NCBI GenBank assembly: GCA_017452165.1
Contig: JAFTMY010000104.1
Location: forward strand, 1-38,199
Direction: 5' to 3'
DNA length: 38,199 nucleotides
From: Clostridia bacterium
GTDB taxonomy: Bacteria > Bacillota > Clostridia > Christensenellales > UBA1242
The stretch's first letter is position 1. Each line of letters begins with the position of its first letter. Made by a program: the position numbers and the translations under genes. Positions 14,044 to 23,188 of this stretch are shown piece after piece. The notes beneath the pieces are model-generated. The model was not told the origin of the DNA. It saw only the letters and a program-made list of their open reading frames with translations, and made no database searches.

Positions 14044-16035
14044 TTACTCCGTCTTTTCTTCATTATTTTTTGATAAAATACTCTCTAATTTTGCAAGTTT
14101 TTCAGAAATTTCAAGCCACTCCTCTGCATACTTATCAATACTTATTTGAGTGTTTTCCATATCAGCCTGAACTTCCATTAACTTTTTAAAATCACTTGCA
14201 ATTTCAGGGTCAACAAAATCTAAATTTAATTGCTTTAAGTGTTCTTCAGCATTTCTCGAGTTTTCTTCAATTTTCTTTAAACGATTAGAAAGTTTATTTT
14301 TTTCTTTACCTGCCATATATGGAGAAAGTGATAAAAGTGGGTCTTCAGGTTCTTCACCATAATCAATAGGATATTCGATTTTTTCAGGTTTAATTTCTGG
14401 AATACGATTTTCTTGTGTTTCAAGCGTTGATTTTGAAAACGGTTCTTTAAATTCCTTATAAGTCCCGTCAAAAAAAGTCGCCTTGCCTTCTTCAAAAACG
14501 AGTAGTTTTGTTGCAATTTTATTTACAAAATATCTATCATGCGAAACAAAGATAATAGTTCCTTCATATCCAAGAAGCAAGTTTTCAAGAGTTTCTTTGC
14601 TAGTAATATCCATATGGTTTGTAGGTTCGTCTAAAATGATAAGGTTAGGTTTCTTTTCAAGCATTTTACAAAGTTCTAGTCTAACAATCTCACCACCAGA
14701 GAGTTCGCAAAGTTTTTTATCAACTGCCTTTCCACTAAACAAAAACGCACCAAGCGCACTTCTAACTTCATTTCCTGAAAGGTCAGGGAAAGTCTCTTGA
14801 TAATGCTCATAGATTGACTTTGTGCTAAAATGTTTAGTTTCAAGTTGTTCAAAATAACCATACTCTACATTAAAACCAAACTTAAAGTGTCCTGAAATTG
14901 GTGCAAGTTTTTCAGTCAAAACCTTAAGTAGTGTTGACTTTCCAAGTCCGTTTCCACCAATAATTCCAAGTCTTTCACCTCTTAAAAGTTTAAAATCAAC
15001 AGTCGAAAGTATATTTTCTTTGCTGTAACCTATTTTTAAATTTGAGCAGTATAATACTTCACTGCCACTAGCAATACTTGGAGTAATTCTCGCACGAAAA
15101 GCACGATTATCATTTTTTTCAGGTTTTTGAATTATCTCCATTTTTTCAAGCATCTTAATTCTTGACTGAACAGCATTTGCCTTAGTTGCCTTATATCTAA
15201 ATCTTTCAATAAATTCTTTAATATCAGCGATTTCTCTTTGCTGTGCCTCATAAGCCCTAAGTTGACTATCATAGTTATTTTGCTTAGTTTCTAAAAATTT
15301 AGAATAGTTGCCAACATATTTTTTAAACTTTTTGTATTCAAGTTCATAGACAATATCAATGGTGTTATCTAAAAAAGTTCTATCATGCGAAACAATAATA
15401 ACTGCTTTTTTATATAATTTTATATAGTTTTCAAGCCAATAAACAGACTTAATATCTAAGTGGTTTGTAGGTTCGTCAAGAAGAAGAACATCAGGTTTTG
15501 ACAAAATGAGTTTAATAAATGAAATCTTTGTTTTTTGTCCACCTGAAAACTCGCATAGTTTTTTATTTTTATCTTCAAAAAATCCAAACACTGACAAAAC
15601 TTCATCAAGTTCAGCCTTATAAGAATAACCACCTAGCATTTCAAACTCATCGTGAGTCTTAGAAAAAGAACTTACAAGTTTATCAGAATAGTTTGTTTCA
15701 AGTTCTCTTTGAAGAGTATTTATTTTTTCTTCAAGACTAATTATATACTCATAGCATTTTAAAATTTCTTCATAGAGTGTAATAGACTCATCTTCAAAAG
15801 TCATCTGCTTAAGAGTTCCAATGGTTGGACTTCCTGTAATACTCAAAACTGGAAGTGCATTATCAGGTTGATGAAGTTCAATTTCGCCTGTTAAAATTTT
15901 TAAGATTGTGGTTTTTCCACTTCCATTTTTTCCAATGATTGCAATTTTATCTTTTGTATTGACTTCAAAATTTAAGTTTTCAAACAAGTTTTCGCCATTA
16001 TAACCAAAACTTACATTGTTAAGTTTTATCTGCAT
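14044..16035 (-). CDS. ABC-F family ATPase (YdiF/Uup type)
   Basis: The 663-residue protein has two ATP-binding cassettes and no membrane segments, the mark of the ABC-F class that acts on the ribosome. Cassette 1: Walker A GKNGSGKT (35-42), signature SGGQ (164-167), Walker B VLLLDEP. Cassette 2: Walker A GGNGLGKS (360-367), signature SGGE (446-449), LIILDEP. The linker between them (about 240-310) is helical and basic. The C-terminal region (about 570-663) is a predicted coiled coil, as in YdiF-like members. Whether it gives antibiotic protection or is a housekeeping translation factor cannot be told. No leader attenuator is evident in the 135 bp upstream. Confidence 0.92.
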   Translation of the reverse strand: MQIKLNNVSFGYNGENLFENLNFEVNTKDKIAIIGKNGSGKTTILKILTGEIELHQPDNALPVLSITGSPTIGTLKQMTFEDESITLYEEILKCYEYIISLEEKINTLQRELETNYSDKLVSSFSKTHDEFEMLGGYSYKAELDEVLSVFGFFEDKNKKLCEFSGGQKTKISFIKLILSKPDVLLLDEPTNHLDIKSVYWLENYIKLYKKAVIIVSHDRTFLDNTIDIVYELEYKKFKKYVGNYSKFLETKQNNYDSQLRAYEAQQREIADIKEFIERFRYKATKANAVQSRIKMLEKMEIIQKPEKNDNRAFRARITPSIASGSEVLYCSNLKIGYSKENILSTVDFKLLRGERLGIIGGNGLGKSTLLKVLTEKLAPISGHFKFGFNVEYGYFEQLETKHFSTKSIYEHYQETFPDLSGNEVRSALGAFLFSGKAVDKKLCELSGGEIVRLELCKMLEKKPNLIILDEPTNHMDITSKETLENLLLGYEGTIIFVSHDRYFVNKIATKLLVFEEGKATFFDGTYKEFKEPFSKSTLETQENRIPEIKPEKIEYPIDYGEEPEDPLLSLSPYMAGKEKNKLSNRLKKIEENSRNAEEHLKQLNLDFVDPEIASDFKKLMEVQADMENTQISIDKYAEEWLEISEKLAKLESILSKNNEEKTE

Positions 16036-16170
16036 AAGTCTTTCCTTTAAAATTTACTAATTTTTATTGTAAAATAATTTTCAATTTAGTGCAAGCATAT
16101 TGCAAGCCATAAAATTAGCAATAAAACAATTATAGAATTTATCATATAATAATTATTTTCATTTCTAAAT

Positions 16171-17049
16171 TTACGATTTAATATTTTTGCATATTTCAAT
16201 AAATTCTCTTGCTGATTTTGTTAAGAATTTATTTTTGTGCCAAACAATAAACTCTTTTCTATTTAAAGCCTCATCTTTTATTCTTGCACTAGAAACATAT
16301 CCTGACTCAATACTATGAAGCACCATTTCTTCAGGTAAAATAGAAATTCCTATTCCTAAGTGAACAGACCTAATTATAGCGTGAGTGCTAATACTCTCCA
16401 TTACTGGACTCACAGAAATACCATGCTTTGAAAAAATATGATTTAGATATAACCTACTTGTGCTACCTTGCTCTCTAAGTAAAAATTTGTCATCTTTTAA
16501 ACTAGAAATAGTAATATCTTTGCTATTTTTTCTTTTATCGTTAGGTGGCATTACTAAAATAAGTTTATCTTCAGCAAAAACTTCTTGATGAAGATGCTCC
16601 ATAATATTCCCACCCTCAATTAATACTAGGTCTAACTGATTACTATATAAAGATTTTTGCAGTTCTGTTCCATTATTAATTGTTGTCTTTATAATAATAT
16701 TTGGATATTTTTCACTAAACTTATTTATAATAGTTGGTATAAAAACACTACCAATAGTTGGCGTTGCACCTATTCTAAGCACTCCTATCTCGTCCCAGTT
16801 TTTCATTTCTTTTTCCATTTGGTCAATAGAAGAAATAATATTATTTGCATGGAAAAAAAGTTTATTAGCACACTCAGTCCTTTTTAATCTTTTGTTAATT
16901 CTTTCAAAAAGTGTTACACCATAGTGTTCTTCAAGTTCTTGAATTGCCCTTGTAACTGTTGGCTGAGTTATAAACAAACTCTCTGCTGCCTTTGTTATAT
17001 TTTCATGCTTGTAAACTTCAACAAACACTTTTAAATGCCTAATTGTCAT
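16171..17049 (-). CDS. LysR-family transcriptional regulator 1
   Basis: The 292-residue LTTR has an N-terminal winged helix (FVEVYKHENITKAAESLFIT and QPTVTRAIQELEEHYG) and a periplasmic-binding-protein-like effector domain from about residue 90 (GVLRIGATPTIGSVFIP). The pattern resembles the CysL/CbbR-like branch, but the effector is unknown. AAGGAGG fixes the start. It is a single gene whose neighbours on both sides are unrelated, so its target is probably elsewhere or itself; a perfect inverted repeat lies 19 bp upstream. Confidence 0.92.
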   Translation of the reverse strand: MTIRHLKVFVEVYKHENITKAAESLFITQPTVTRAIQELEEHYGVTLFERINKRLKRTECANKLFFHANNIISSIDQMEKEMKNWDEIGVLRIGATPTIGSVFIPTIINKFSEKYPNIIIKTTINNGTELQKSLYSNQLDLVLIEGGNIMEHLHQEVFAEDKLILVMPPNDKRKNSKDITISSLKDDKFLLREQGSTSRLYLNHIFSKHGISVSPVMESISTHAIIRSVHLGIGISILPEEMVLHSIESGYVSSARIKDEALNRKEFIVWHKNKFLTKSAREFIEICKNIKS

Positions 17050-17067
17050 TATCCCTCCTTAGTTATC

Positions 17068-17083
17068 ATACCTAAATAGGTAT
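17068..17083. promoter_or_regulatory. Inverted repeat upstream of LysR 1
   Basis: ATACCTA-AA-TAGGTAT is a perfect 7-2-7 dyad just before the ribosome site. It is LTTR-box-like but with one base more between T and A than the T-N11-A rule. Possible autoregulatory site. Confidence 0.5.
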
Positions 17084-17245
17084 TAACTTTTAAAATAATA
17101 TCATTTTTTAATATTTTTCGCAACTTCTATAACATATAAAAAGTTAAGCAAAAATTACAATATAAATAGTTAATAATTTTTCTCATTTTATTATATTAAA
17201 TACACTTTTATTTTTAACAATTATATAATTAAAACCCCATAAAAG

Positions 17246-17276
17246 AAAAAACACACAAATTAATGTGTGTTTTTTT
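17246..17276. terminator. Terminator after the zeta toxin gene
   Basis: AAAAAACACACA and TGTGTGTTTTTT pair around a 6-nt loop, with T runs on both strands. Confidence 0.8.
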
Positions 17277-17322
17277 ATTTAAAAATTAGATTTTAATTTT
17301 CTTTTTTATCATCATTAGTTAG

Positions 17323-18291
17323 TCAATTGTTTGTAAACTCGTTTTCTAAAATAATTTTTTCTACTTTAGCAAATTGGGCTCTTTGGTCAGTTGGGGCTCT
17401 TCTTGCTTCCATTTGTTCTTTAACAATCTTAATTCTTTTTTCTGCTTCAATTAAAGTTTTTTCTTCATCATATCTTCTTGCTTCATTAAATACTGAAACT
17501 GCTTCATCTTTATCAGTAGTAAGAAGAACTGGAGATGGCATATATTCACCTTCTTCCATATCATCATAAGAACCTCTTTGCCAAATCTTAACATCAACTT
17601 TATCAAGGTCAAGCAAATCTTCTAAAACCATACCAAGCGAATCATAAGAATCATTAGCACGTTTAAAATCTGTAAGTTTTGGAGAATTCATCTTTGCTTC
17701 AATTTGTCCTTCAAAACGCTCATGGATTGAAAGAAGTGAGTTTATTCTTGATACGGCTAAGATATTTGCATCAATTGCATAGCCATAGTTTTCAAGTTCT
17801 TCAAAATCAATATTAAATAATCTCTCTTTTGTCGAAGGCGCAACTTCAATTAAAACATTATAACCTTCTTTAAGAGCCTTTTGATAAATCTCATCTCTAT
17901 GAAGATACGCATCAATTCCTGTTAAGTAACCATAAAGTGTTGGGTATTTTGCACAAATAAAATTCTTTCTAGGATTGAATGCTTTGAAAGCATCTGAATC
18001 AATAACAACTGTGTTATGGTGATTAACTTTCATAAGATGTGATGTAAGAGAACTTTTTCCTGCACCTGTTTGAGAAATAACTAAATAAATTTTAGGATTA
18101 ATAACAGGGGTTTTACCAAAGAAACAATAATCTTCAATTCTATGAAAAACCTTTTCATGTTGCTCAGGAGTAAGAGCATATTCAATCATAAGTTCAGCAA
18201 TTTCTGGTTTTACATTTGGAGAAATTCTAGTCTTCAAAAATTCAATATATTCAGGACTTTTGCCTTGACCAATAAAATCTTTAACCTCCAT
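17323..18291 (-). CDS. Zeta-toxin-family kinase (PezT-like)
   Basis: The 322-residue P-loop protein aligns in pattern with zeta/PezT toxins, which phosphorylate UDP-N-acetylglucosamine and block wall synthesis. The P-loop is SQTGAGKSS (73-81); the first Gly of the usual GxxGxGK is Ser. VVIDSDAF (96-103) carries the expected catalytic Asp, and VLIEVAPSTKE and LAVSRINSLLSIHERFE match the later zeta motifs. A 60-residue N-terminal extension and a Glu/Arg-rich C-terminal helix are extra. Its ATG overlaps the stop of the small upstream gene by one base, with an AGGAGG inside that gene, so the two are translationally coupled as in toxin-antitoxin operons. Activity is inferred. Confidence 0.85.
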   Translation of the reverse strand: MEVKDFIGQGKSPEYIEFLKTRISPNVKPEIAELMIEYALTPEQHEKVFHRIEDYCFFGKTPVINPKIYLVISQTGAGKSSLTSHLMKVNHHNTVVIDSDAFKAFNPRKNFICAKYPTLYGYLTGIDAYLHRDEIYQKALKEGYNVLIEVAPSTKERLFNIDFEELENYGYAIDANILAVSRINSLLSIHERFEGQIEAKMNSPKLTDFKRANDSYDSLGMVLEDLLDLDKVDVKIWQRGSYDDMEEGEYMPSPVLLTTDKDEAVSVFNEARRYDEEKTLIEAEKRIKIVKEQMEARRAPTDQRAQFAKVEKIILENEFTNN

Positions 18292-18500
18292 TATTTGCCT
18301 CCTCTTTCATTTAAAACTTTATTAATAACGGATACTTCACCATTAAAAACTCTATTCTTTTCATCAAAGGCAAGGATAAGTTCTTGCTCATAAACTCTTC
18401 TTAAATAATCATCATCAGTAGCATCAATTTTTTCAAAAATATCATTAATTTTTTCAGCACAAATTTGTATAGCAATTTCAAGTTTTACGTGTTCTACCAT
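18291..18500 (-). CDS. Small partner of the zeta toxin, probable antitoxin
   Basis: This 69-residue, all-helical, acidic protein (starts MVEHVKLEIAIQICAEKIND) has no DNA-binding domain. By size, helix content and position directly upstream of zeta it resembles the epsilon antitoxin (about 90 residues, three helices), not PezA, which has an added HTH. I see no clear sequence identity to epsilon, so the function rests on gene context. AGGAGA supports the start, and the operon promoter is near-perfect consensus. Confidence 0.7.
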   Translation of the reverse strand: MVEHVKLEIAIQICAEKINDIFEKIDATDDDYLRRVYEQELILAFDEKNRVFNGEVSVINKVLNERGGK

Positions 18501-18522
18501 AATTTTCTCCTATAAAAATTCG

Positions 18523-18538
18523 CCTTATTATCACAAGG
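18523..18538. promoter_or_regulatory. Imperfect dyad in the toxin-antitoxin leader
   Basis: CCTTATTATCACAAGG is symmetric at 12 of 16 positions and sits between the promoter and the antitoxin ribosome site. Possible operator. Confidence 0.35.
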
Positions 18539-18545
18539 TATATAT

Positions 18546-18574
18546 AGTATACAATTATTAAAAAAATATGTCAA
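18546..18574 (-). promoter_or_regulatory. Strong promoter of the toxin-antitoxin operon
   Basis: On the minus strand TTGACA (18574-18569) and TATACT (18551-18546) are exactly 17 bp apart, about 45 bp before the antitoxin start. Confidence 0.8.
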
Positions 18575-18893
18575 TATCAATTTTTAATAAATAATATTAT
18601 ATAAATATTAAGTAAATAATACTGATTTATAATAAATTAAAATAATAACAAATCAATATTAAAATGTAATTTTTTGTAATAATTTAATATTTTATTACTA
18701 TTTTAATAAAATATTATCATATTTTACATAAAAAACGATATAAATATTATTATTATTTTATATTTTTAGATTTATTTTGTAAAAATATAGAATAATTTTT
18801 CATAATTATACATTTTACATTAATTTTTCTAAAATTAAAAATATGTTTTTATTCATAAAATTATAGTTTTGCAATAACTTTTATTTATAAGCA
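18575..18893. other. A/T-rich divergent intergenic region
   Basis: About 320 bp of nearly pure A/T lie between two divergent promoters. AAAATGTA or TACATTTT occurs at about 18661 and 18815. No open frame, RNA fold or repeat copy stands out. It may act as A/T-rich upstream sequence for both promoters. Confidence 0.5.
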
Positions 18894-18922
18894 TTGACAC
18901 CATAATTATTTTTGTTTATAAT
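18894..18922 (+). promoter_or_regulatory. Consensus promoter of LysR 2
   Basis: TTGACA (18894-18899) and TATAAT (18917-18922) are 17 bp apart, a perfect sigma-A consensus. The transcript would start about 20 bp before the ATG. Confidence 0.85.
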
Positions 18923-18948
18923 TATATTACTTAAATGGAGATACTAAA

Positions 18949-19839
18949 ATGCAATTTTCAAATATAAACTATAACCTATACAAAAGTTTTTTAGTGGTCT
19001 ATGAAACTACAAACATTTCTAAGGCTGCTGAACTTTTATATATCTCTCAACCAGCAGTTAGTCATAACATTAAAGAACTTGAAAAGCAACTTGGTGTTCA
19101 ACTTTTTTATAAAAAAGCAAATGGTGTTAGTGCTACTAGCGAGGCTGATACACTATACAAATATATTTCTAGTGCTTTTAACTCAATACTTAAAGGCGAA
19201 CAATCAATTTTAGATATGCTTGGTCTTAAAACAGGCGTTGTTAAAATTGGTATCCCTTCAAACCTTTCAGTCATCTATCTTTCTAAATTTATTACTGAAT
19301 TTAGACAATCTCACCCAAGCATTAAAATTGAAATTATTAGTGAATCAATGAGTGAACTTATTGAAATGGTTCAACTTCAAAGTATTGACCTTATTATTGA
19401 TAATCAACCAATCAACCTTAATGATAAAAACAAATTAGAAGTTAAATATTTAAAATCTTATATGCAATGCTTTGTAACTTCTCAAAAGTATTATTCAGAT
19501 AAAGTTTTAAGTGCTGAGAATATTAGCACCCTACCACTTATAATCACTTCTCAAAAATCTGAAGAAATTAAACTTCTTAAAAACTCAACACCTGAACTTA
19601 AAATCAATCCTTGCATTGAAGCAGGAAGTGCAGAAGCAATGATTAAACTTATCAAAGATGGAAACGGCATAGGTTTAACTCAAGAAGAATATGTTAAGGA
19701 AGAAATTGAAAACGGAACACTTAAAAAATTAAATATAAACTTTTCTCTTCCTAAACTTGATATCTACTGTGGCTATTTTAAAGAAACACTTGCTAATGCA
19801 CCTAAAAAATTTATAGAATGTATTATTTCAAAGAATTAG
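18949..19839 (+). CDS. LysR-family transcriptional regulator 2
   Basis: The 296-residue LTTR has a winged helix at residues 1-65 (FLVVYETTNISKAAELLYIS and QPAVSHNIKELEKQLG) and an effector domain from about 93 (GVVKIGIPSNLSVIYLSKF). It ends in a compact domain that lacks unusual additions. The start follows GGAG. It is transcribed toward the glucokinase-isomerase pair, but a hairpin overlapping its stop codon separates them. A role in sugar control is only a guess from position. A perfect consensus promoter is unusual for an LTTR, which are often weakly expressed. Confidence 0.92.
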   Translation: MQFSNINYNLYKSFLVVYETTNISKAAELLYISQPAVSHNIKELEKQLGVQLFYKKANGVSATSEADTLYKYISSAFNSILKGEQSILDMLGLKTGVVKIGIPSNLSVIYLSKFITEFRQSHPSIKIEIISESMSELIEMVQLQSIDLIIDNQPINLNDKNKLEVKYLKSYMQCFVTSQKYYSDKVLSAENISTLPLIITSQKSEEIKLLKNSTPELKINPCIEAGSAEAMIKLIKDGNGIGLTQEEYVKEEIENGTLKKLNINFSLPKLDIYCGYFKETLANAPKKFIECIISKN

Positions 19840-19855
19840 AAATTTTCTAATTCTT
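19831..19855 (+). terminator. Terminator overlapping the LysR 2 stop codon
   Basis: A 12-bp perfect stem (AAGAATTAGAAA with its complement) includes the last codons and TAG, then a T-rich tail. Confidence 0.75.
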
Positions 19856-19912
19856 TTTCTTTTTTACTTATTATTTTATTTTTTTTATGATAAAATATAT
19901 TATAGGAGCGAT

Positions 19913-20854
19913 ATGGAAAAGTTATTTATTGGAATTGATGTTGGTGGAACTTTTATTAAAGCAGGAATTATTAACGAAAATAATGAAATAACTCATTACG
20001 AAACTATAAAATCAAGTCAATCTAAAATCGGAGATGAATTTCCTGAAACCTTACTTGATTTAATTAATAAACTTTTAAAAAATACAAACCTTGAACTTAA
20101 AAATTTTGCAGGCATTGGAATTGCTATGCGAGGATTAATTGATTCAAAAAAAGGAATTGTAATTAGCACTGATTTTTTAAAACTCAAAAACTTTCCTCTC
20201 GCTGAAAAACTCTCTGACCTAACTTCGCTTTCAACAAAACTTGCAAATGACGCTGATGTTGCAACACTTGCTGAACAAATGATTGGATCAGGTCAAAATT
20301 ATAACGATTTTATTATGCTAACACTTGGAACGGGAATTGGTGGTGGAATTGTATTAAATGGCGAAAACCTTGGCATTATTCACTCTAAACCTGTCGAGAT
20401 TGGACATCTGAAAATTAGCGACAAGCAAATTAAATGCAGTTGTGGAAATTATGGTTGCTACGAAACACTTGGAAGCACTAAAGCACTTATCTTACAAACA
20501 AAACTTGCTATGAAAGAAAATCCAAACTCTGAAATGTGGACAAAATACAACCTTTCAACCGTTAGTGGCAAAACAGTTTTTGAATTTACAAACGATTTGG
20601 TTGCTAGAAATGTTTTAAAAGAATATATTAAATACATCGGAGATGGTATTATAAATCTAGCAAATATATTTAAACCTGACATTTTTATTATTGGTGGTGC
20701 AATTTCTAATCAAAAAGACAATCTAATAAAACCACTTGAAAACTATGTAAATAAGCACTTATTTTTAACACCTATGGGTTACAGCGTTAAAATAGTTCCT
20801 GCAAAACTTACAGGCGATGCAGGGATTATAGGAACAAAATTTTTATTTAATTAA
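19913..20854 (+). CDS. ROK-family glucokinase
   Basis: The 313-residue ROK sugar kinase phosphorylates glucose to glucose-6-phosphate with ATP. Phosphate-binding DVGGT (9-13), catalytic Asp113 (ANDAD), LGTGIGGGIV (138-147), sugar-binding EIGH (162-165) and the zinc site CSCGNYGC (175-182) with His165 are all present. No N-terminal HTH exists, so it is an enzyme, not a ROK repressor. GGAG lies 7 bp upstream. Only 11 bp separate it from pgi, making a two-gene operon whose product is the isomerase's substrate. Glucose specificity is inferred from that pairing; other hexoses or N-acetylmannosamine are possible. Confidence 0.88.
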   Translation: MEKLFIGIDVGGTFIKAGIINENNEITHYETIKSSQSKIGDEFPETLLDLINKLLKNTNLELKNFAGIGIAMRGLIDSKKGIVISTDFLKLKNFPLAEKLSDLTSLSTKLANDADVATLAEQMIGSGQNYNDFIMLTLGTGIGGGIVLNGENLGIIHSKPVEIGHLKISDKQIKCSCGNYGCYETLGSTKALILQTKLAMKENPNSEMWTKYNLSTVSGKTVFEFTNDLVARNVLKEYIKYIGDGIINLANIFKPDIFIIGGAISNQKDNLIKPLENYVNKHLFLTPMGYSVKIVPAKLTGDAGIIGTKFLFN

Positions 20855-20865
20855 GGAGAATATTT

Positions 20866-22119
20866 ATGAAAATTAATTTAGAATACGGACTTGTTAAACA
20901 ACACGATATTTTTGCAAAAGATTATCAAAAGAAAATTAGAGAAATCAATGCAAATCTTCACAGCGAAGACCACTCTGCCGGAACAACTTGGGTTCACTGG
21001 CCAACAGATTACAACACTAAAGAATTTTTAAAAATTCAAAAACTTGCTAGAGAAATCAAAGAATCTAGCGACGCACTCATTGTAATTGGAATTGGTGGTT
21101 CTTACCTTGGCGCAAAAGCAGGTATTGATATGCTTGCTAAAAAGAGTAAAGTTGAGATTATCTTTGCAGGTATAACCTTTGATTACTATGACCTTGGAGC
21201 AAAACTTGAATCTTTAAAAAATAAAGATGTAACAGTAAACATTGTTTCAAAGTCAGGCTCAACTGTTGAAATTTTATCTACACTTAATATTGTTGAAAGA
21301 TTTATGAAAAATAAATATAAAAGTGGCTATGCTTCTCGTATGATTTACACAACATCAGAAGGTAGTTATCTTTATAACAAGGCAGTAAAGGAAGGCAGCG
21401 AAACTCTCAGTGTTCCTGAAAATATGGGTGGAAGATACTCAGTTTTATCTGCTGTTGGACTTCTTCCTTTTGCTGTTGCTGATATTAAAATTAGAAAAAT
21501 TTTAGAAGGTGCAAAAAAGGCTCAAGATGATTTAGATAACGAGAACGTATCTGAAAATATCGCATATCAATATGCAATTTATAGACATCTTTTAAACAAA
21601 AAATTAAATAAAAAAGTAGAACTTTTCTCAACCTTCCACACCCAACTTTCATCATTTAACTTCTGGCTTCAACAACTCTTCTGCGAAAGCGAAGGAAAAG
21701 ACGGTGAAGGTATGTTTGTTTCTCCTCTCACCTTCTCAACCGACCTTCACTCAGTTGGTCAATTTATTCAACAAGGAACACCATTTGTCGCTGAAACATT
21801 TTTAACCGTTGAAAACTCTGCAAAAGATAATACATTATCAAACATTCCACTTGGCAGTCCTATTAAATTTTTAGACGGAAAAACTTTCTCAGAAATTAAT
21901 TACGCAGCATTTGATGGCACTGTTAAAGCACACAGAGAAGCAAAAGTTCCTATTTGTATCATTTCCATTGATGAGATTAATGAATTTAATTTTGGATACC
22001 TTGTATATTTCTTTGAACTTGCTTGTGGTGCAAGCGGATATCTTTTAAAAGTTAATCCTTTCGACCAACCAGGAGTTGAACAATACAAAGCCTATATGAA
22101 GGAAAATTTAAAGAAATAA
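20866..22119 (+). CDS. pgi: Glucose-6-phosphate isomerase
   Basis: The 417-residue enzyme interconverts glucose-6-phosphate and fructose-6-phosphate. Family landmarks are VIGIGGSYLGAKA near residue 80, VSKSGST (sugar-phosphate binding), signature 1 (NMGGRYSVLS), FVSPLTF, SVGQFIQQGTP and signature 2 near the C-terminus (GYLLKVNPFDQPGVEQYK). Length fits the short bacterial form (about 415-450). AAGGAG precedes the start. It is second in the operon with glucokinase, supplying upper glycolysis, and is followed by a strong terminator. Confidence 0.97.
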   Translation: MKINLEYGLVKQHDIFAKDYQKKIREINANLHSEDHSAGTTWVHWPTDYNTKEFLKIQKLAREIKESSDALIVIGIGGSYLGAKAGIDMLAKKSKVEIIFAGITFDYYDLGAKLESLKNKDVTVNIVSKSGSTVEILSTLNIVERFMKNKYKSGYASRMIYTTSEGSYLYNKAVKEGSETLSVPENMGGRYSVLSAVGLLPFAVADIKIRKILEGAKKAQDDLDNENVSENIAYQYAIYRHLLNKKLNKKVELFSTFHTQLSSFNFWLQQLFCESEGKDGEGMFVSPLTFSTDLHSVGQFIQQGTPFVAETFLTVENSAKDNTLSNIPLGSPIKFLDGKTFSEINYAAFDGTVKAHREAKVPICIISIDEINEFNFGYLVYFFELACGASGYLLKVNPFDQPGVEQYKAYMKENLKK

Positions 22120-22190
22120 TTTATTTAAAATTTATAATTATTTTAAATTATTTTTAATCATTAATAATTTTTTAATTGTTTTAGGAATAA

Positions 22191-22222
22191 AAAAATCTAT
22201 TAGACTTTTCTAATAGATTTTT
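22191..22222. terminator. Terminator after pgi, bidirectional
   Basis: A 14-bp stem (AAAAATCTATTAGA with its complement) with a 4-nt loop and T runs on both strands. It can also end the minus-strand phosphatase gene. Confidence 0.85.
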
Positions 22223-22277
22223 ATTTTGCTTAAATTATTAAATTATTTTTCTCTTTTAATTATTTTTTTACTTTATT

Positions 22278-23117
22278 TTAGTCTTGAAGTAAAAGTGCTG
22301 AGAGTGTTGCATCATCACGCATTTTAAATCTTATAAAATTATTACCTTCTGGGTCATTTTCTTGGAGATTATAAAGTTCTTGATATAAATTTTCTACATC
22401 TTCAAGTGAATCTATTTTGTTTGCAACTTCATTAATTGTATATTTTTCAAAAAGGTCAAATATTTGTGAATAACCATCTGTAACTAAAATAATTTTGTTA
22501 AGTAAACTTTCGTCAACCTTTTTATAAACTCCGTGCAAGATTGCATCTTTACTATCAGCAAGTATATAGTGTCCACCAAAGGAATTTTTCATATTTCTTC
22601 CGTGCTTTATACAATCAGGGAATTTTGTCTTCGCTTCAATAATCGACATATTATTTTTTACAGCAATGTCTTTTATAATCATCTTATGAATATCATCATT
22701 TACATTATTTAAAGTATCAGCAACTACGATTGACATATCATTTTTTGATTGAAGTATTATTGGACTATCACCTAAGGTATAAATTTCAACCATACCATCT
22801 TTTCTTCTAGCAATACTTATGCAAGCACTTGGAAAATCTGTTACTTCACAATCCCCTGCTAATTTTTTAAATTCTTCAACAACTTTTCCAACTCCGTCTT
22901 GTAAAATCTCAGGAACACTCTTTGAATAATCGCTAAGTGCAGTTGTTAAAAAATTACACCACCACTCAGAATACCACTCTGCATCACTATTTAAATTACT
23001 AAACTTTTGATTAAAAAGTGATGTAGCACCATCTAACACAAAAGCATAATCCTCGCACGAATAACATCTATCTTCATTCCATGCTCTTCCTGCTCTGCTA
23101 AAACTAAAATGTTTCAT
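22278..23117 (-). CDS. PP2C-like serine/threonine phosphatase
   Basis: The 279-residue protein follows the PPM/PP2C order of motifs: RAWNEDR (metal and phosphate), FVLDGATS (metal Asp29), SACISIARRKDGMVEIYTLGDSP, ILVTDGYSQ and C-terminal RDDATLSALLL. No membrane or sensory domain is seen, so it is a free cytoplasmic phosphatase of the stand-alone type, not the PrpC that pairs with a kinase; no Ser/Thr kinase gene is adjacent. The substrate is unknown. The upstream gene on the same strand ends 71 bp before its start, so co-transcription is possible. Confidence 0.82.
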   Translation of the reverse strand: MKHFSFSRAGRAWNEDRCYSCEDYAFVLDGATSLFNQKFSNLNSDAEWYSEWWCNFLTTALSDYSKSVPEILQDGVGKVVEEFKKLAGDCEVTDFPSACISIARRKDGMVEIYTLGDSPIILQSKNDMSIVVADTLNNVNDDIHKMIIKDIAVKNNMSIIEAKTKFPDCIKHGRNMKNSFGGHYILADSKDAILHGVYKKVDESLLNKIILVTDGYSQIFDLFEKYTINEVANKIDSLEDVENLYQELYNLQENDPEGNNFIRFKMRDDATLSALLLQD

Positions 23118-23188
23118 CTTTCGCTCTCCTATTATTCAACTAAATTGTTTTATTATATTAATAATTTATTTTACTAAACTTTTTCACT

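Noticed and set aside
18949..20854. LysR 2 and glucokinase as one transcription unit
   Set aside because: A strong hairpin with a T tail overlaps the LysR stop codon, so independent transcription is more likely.
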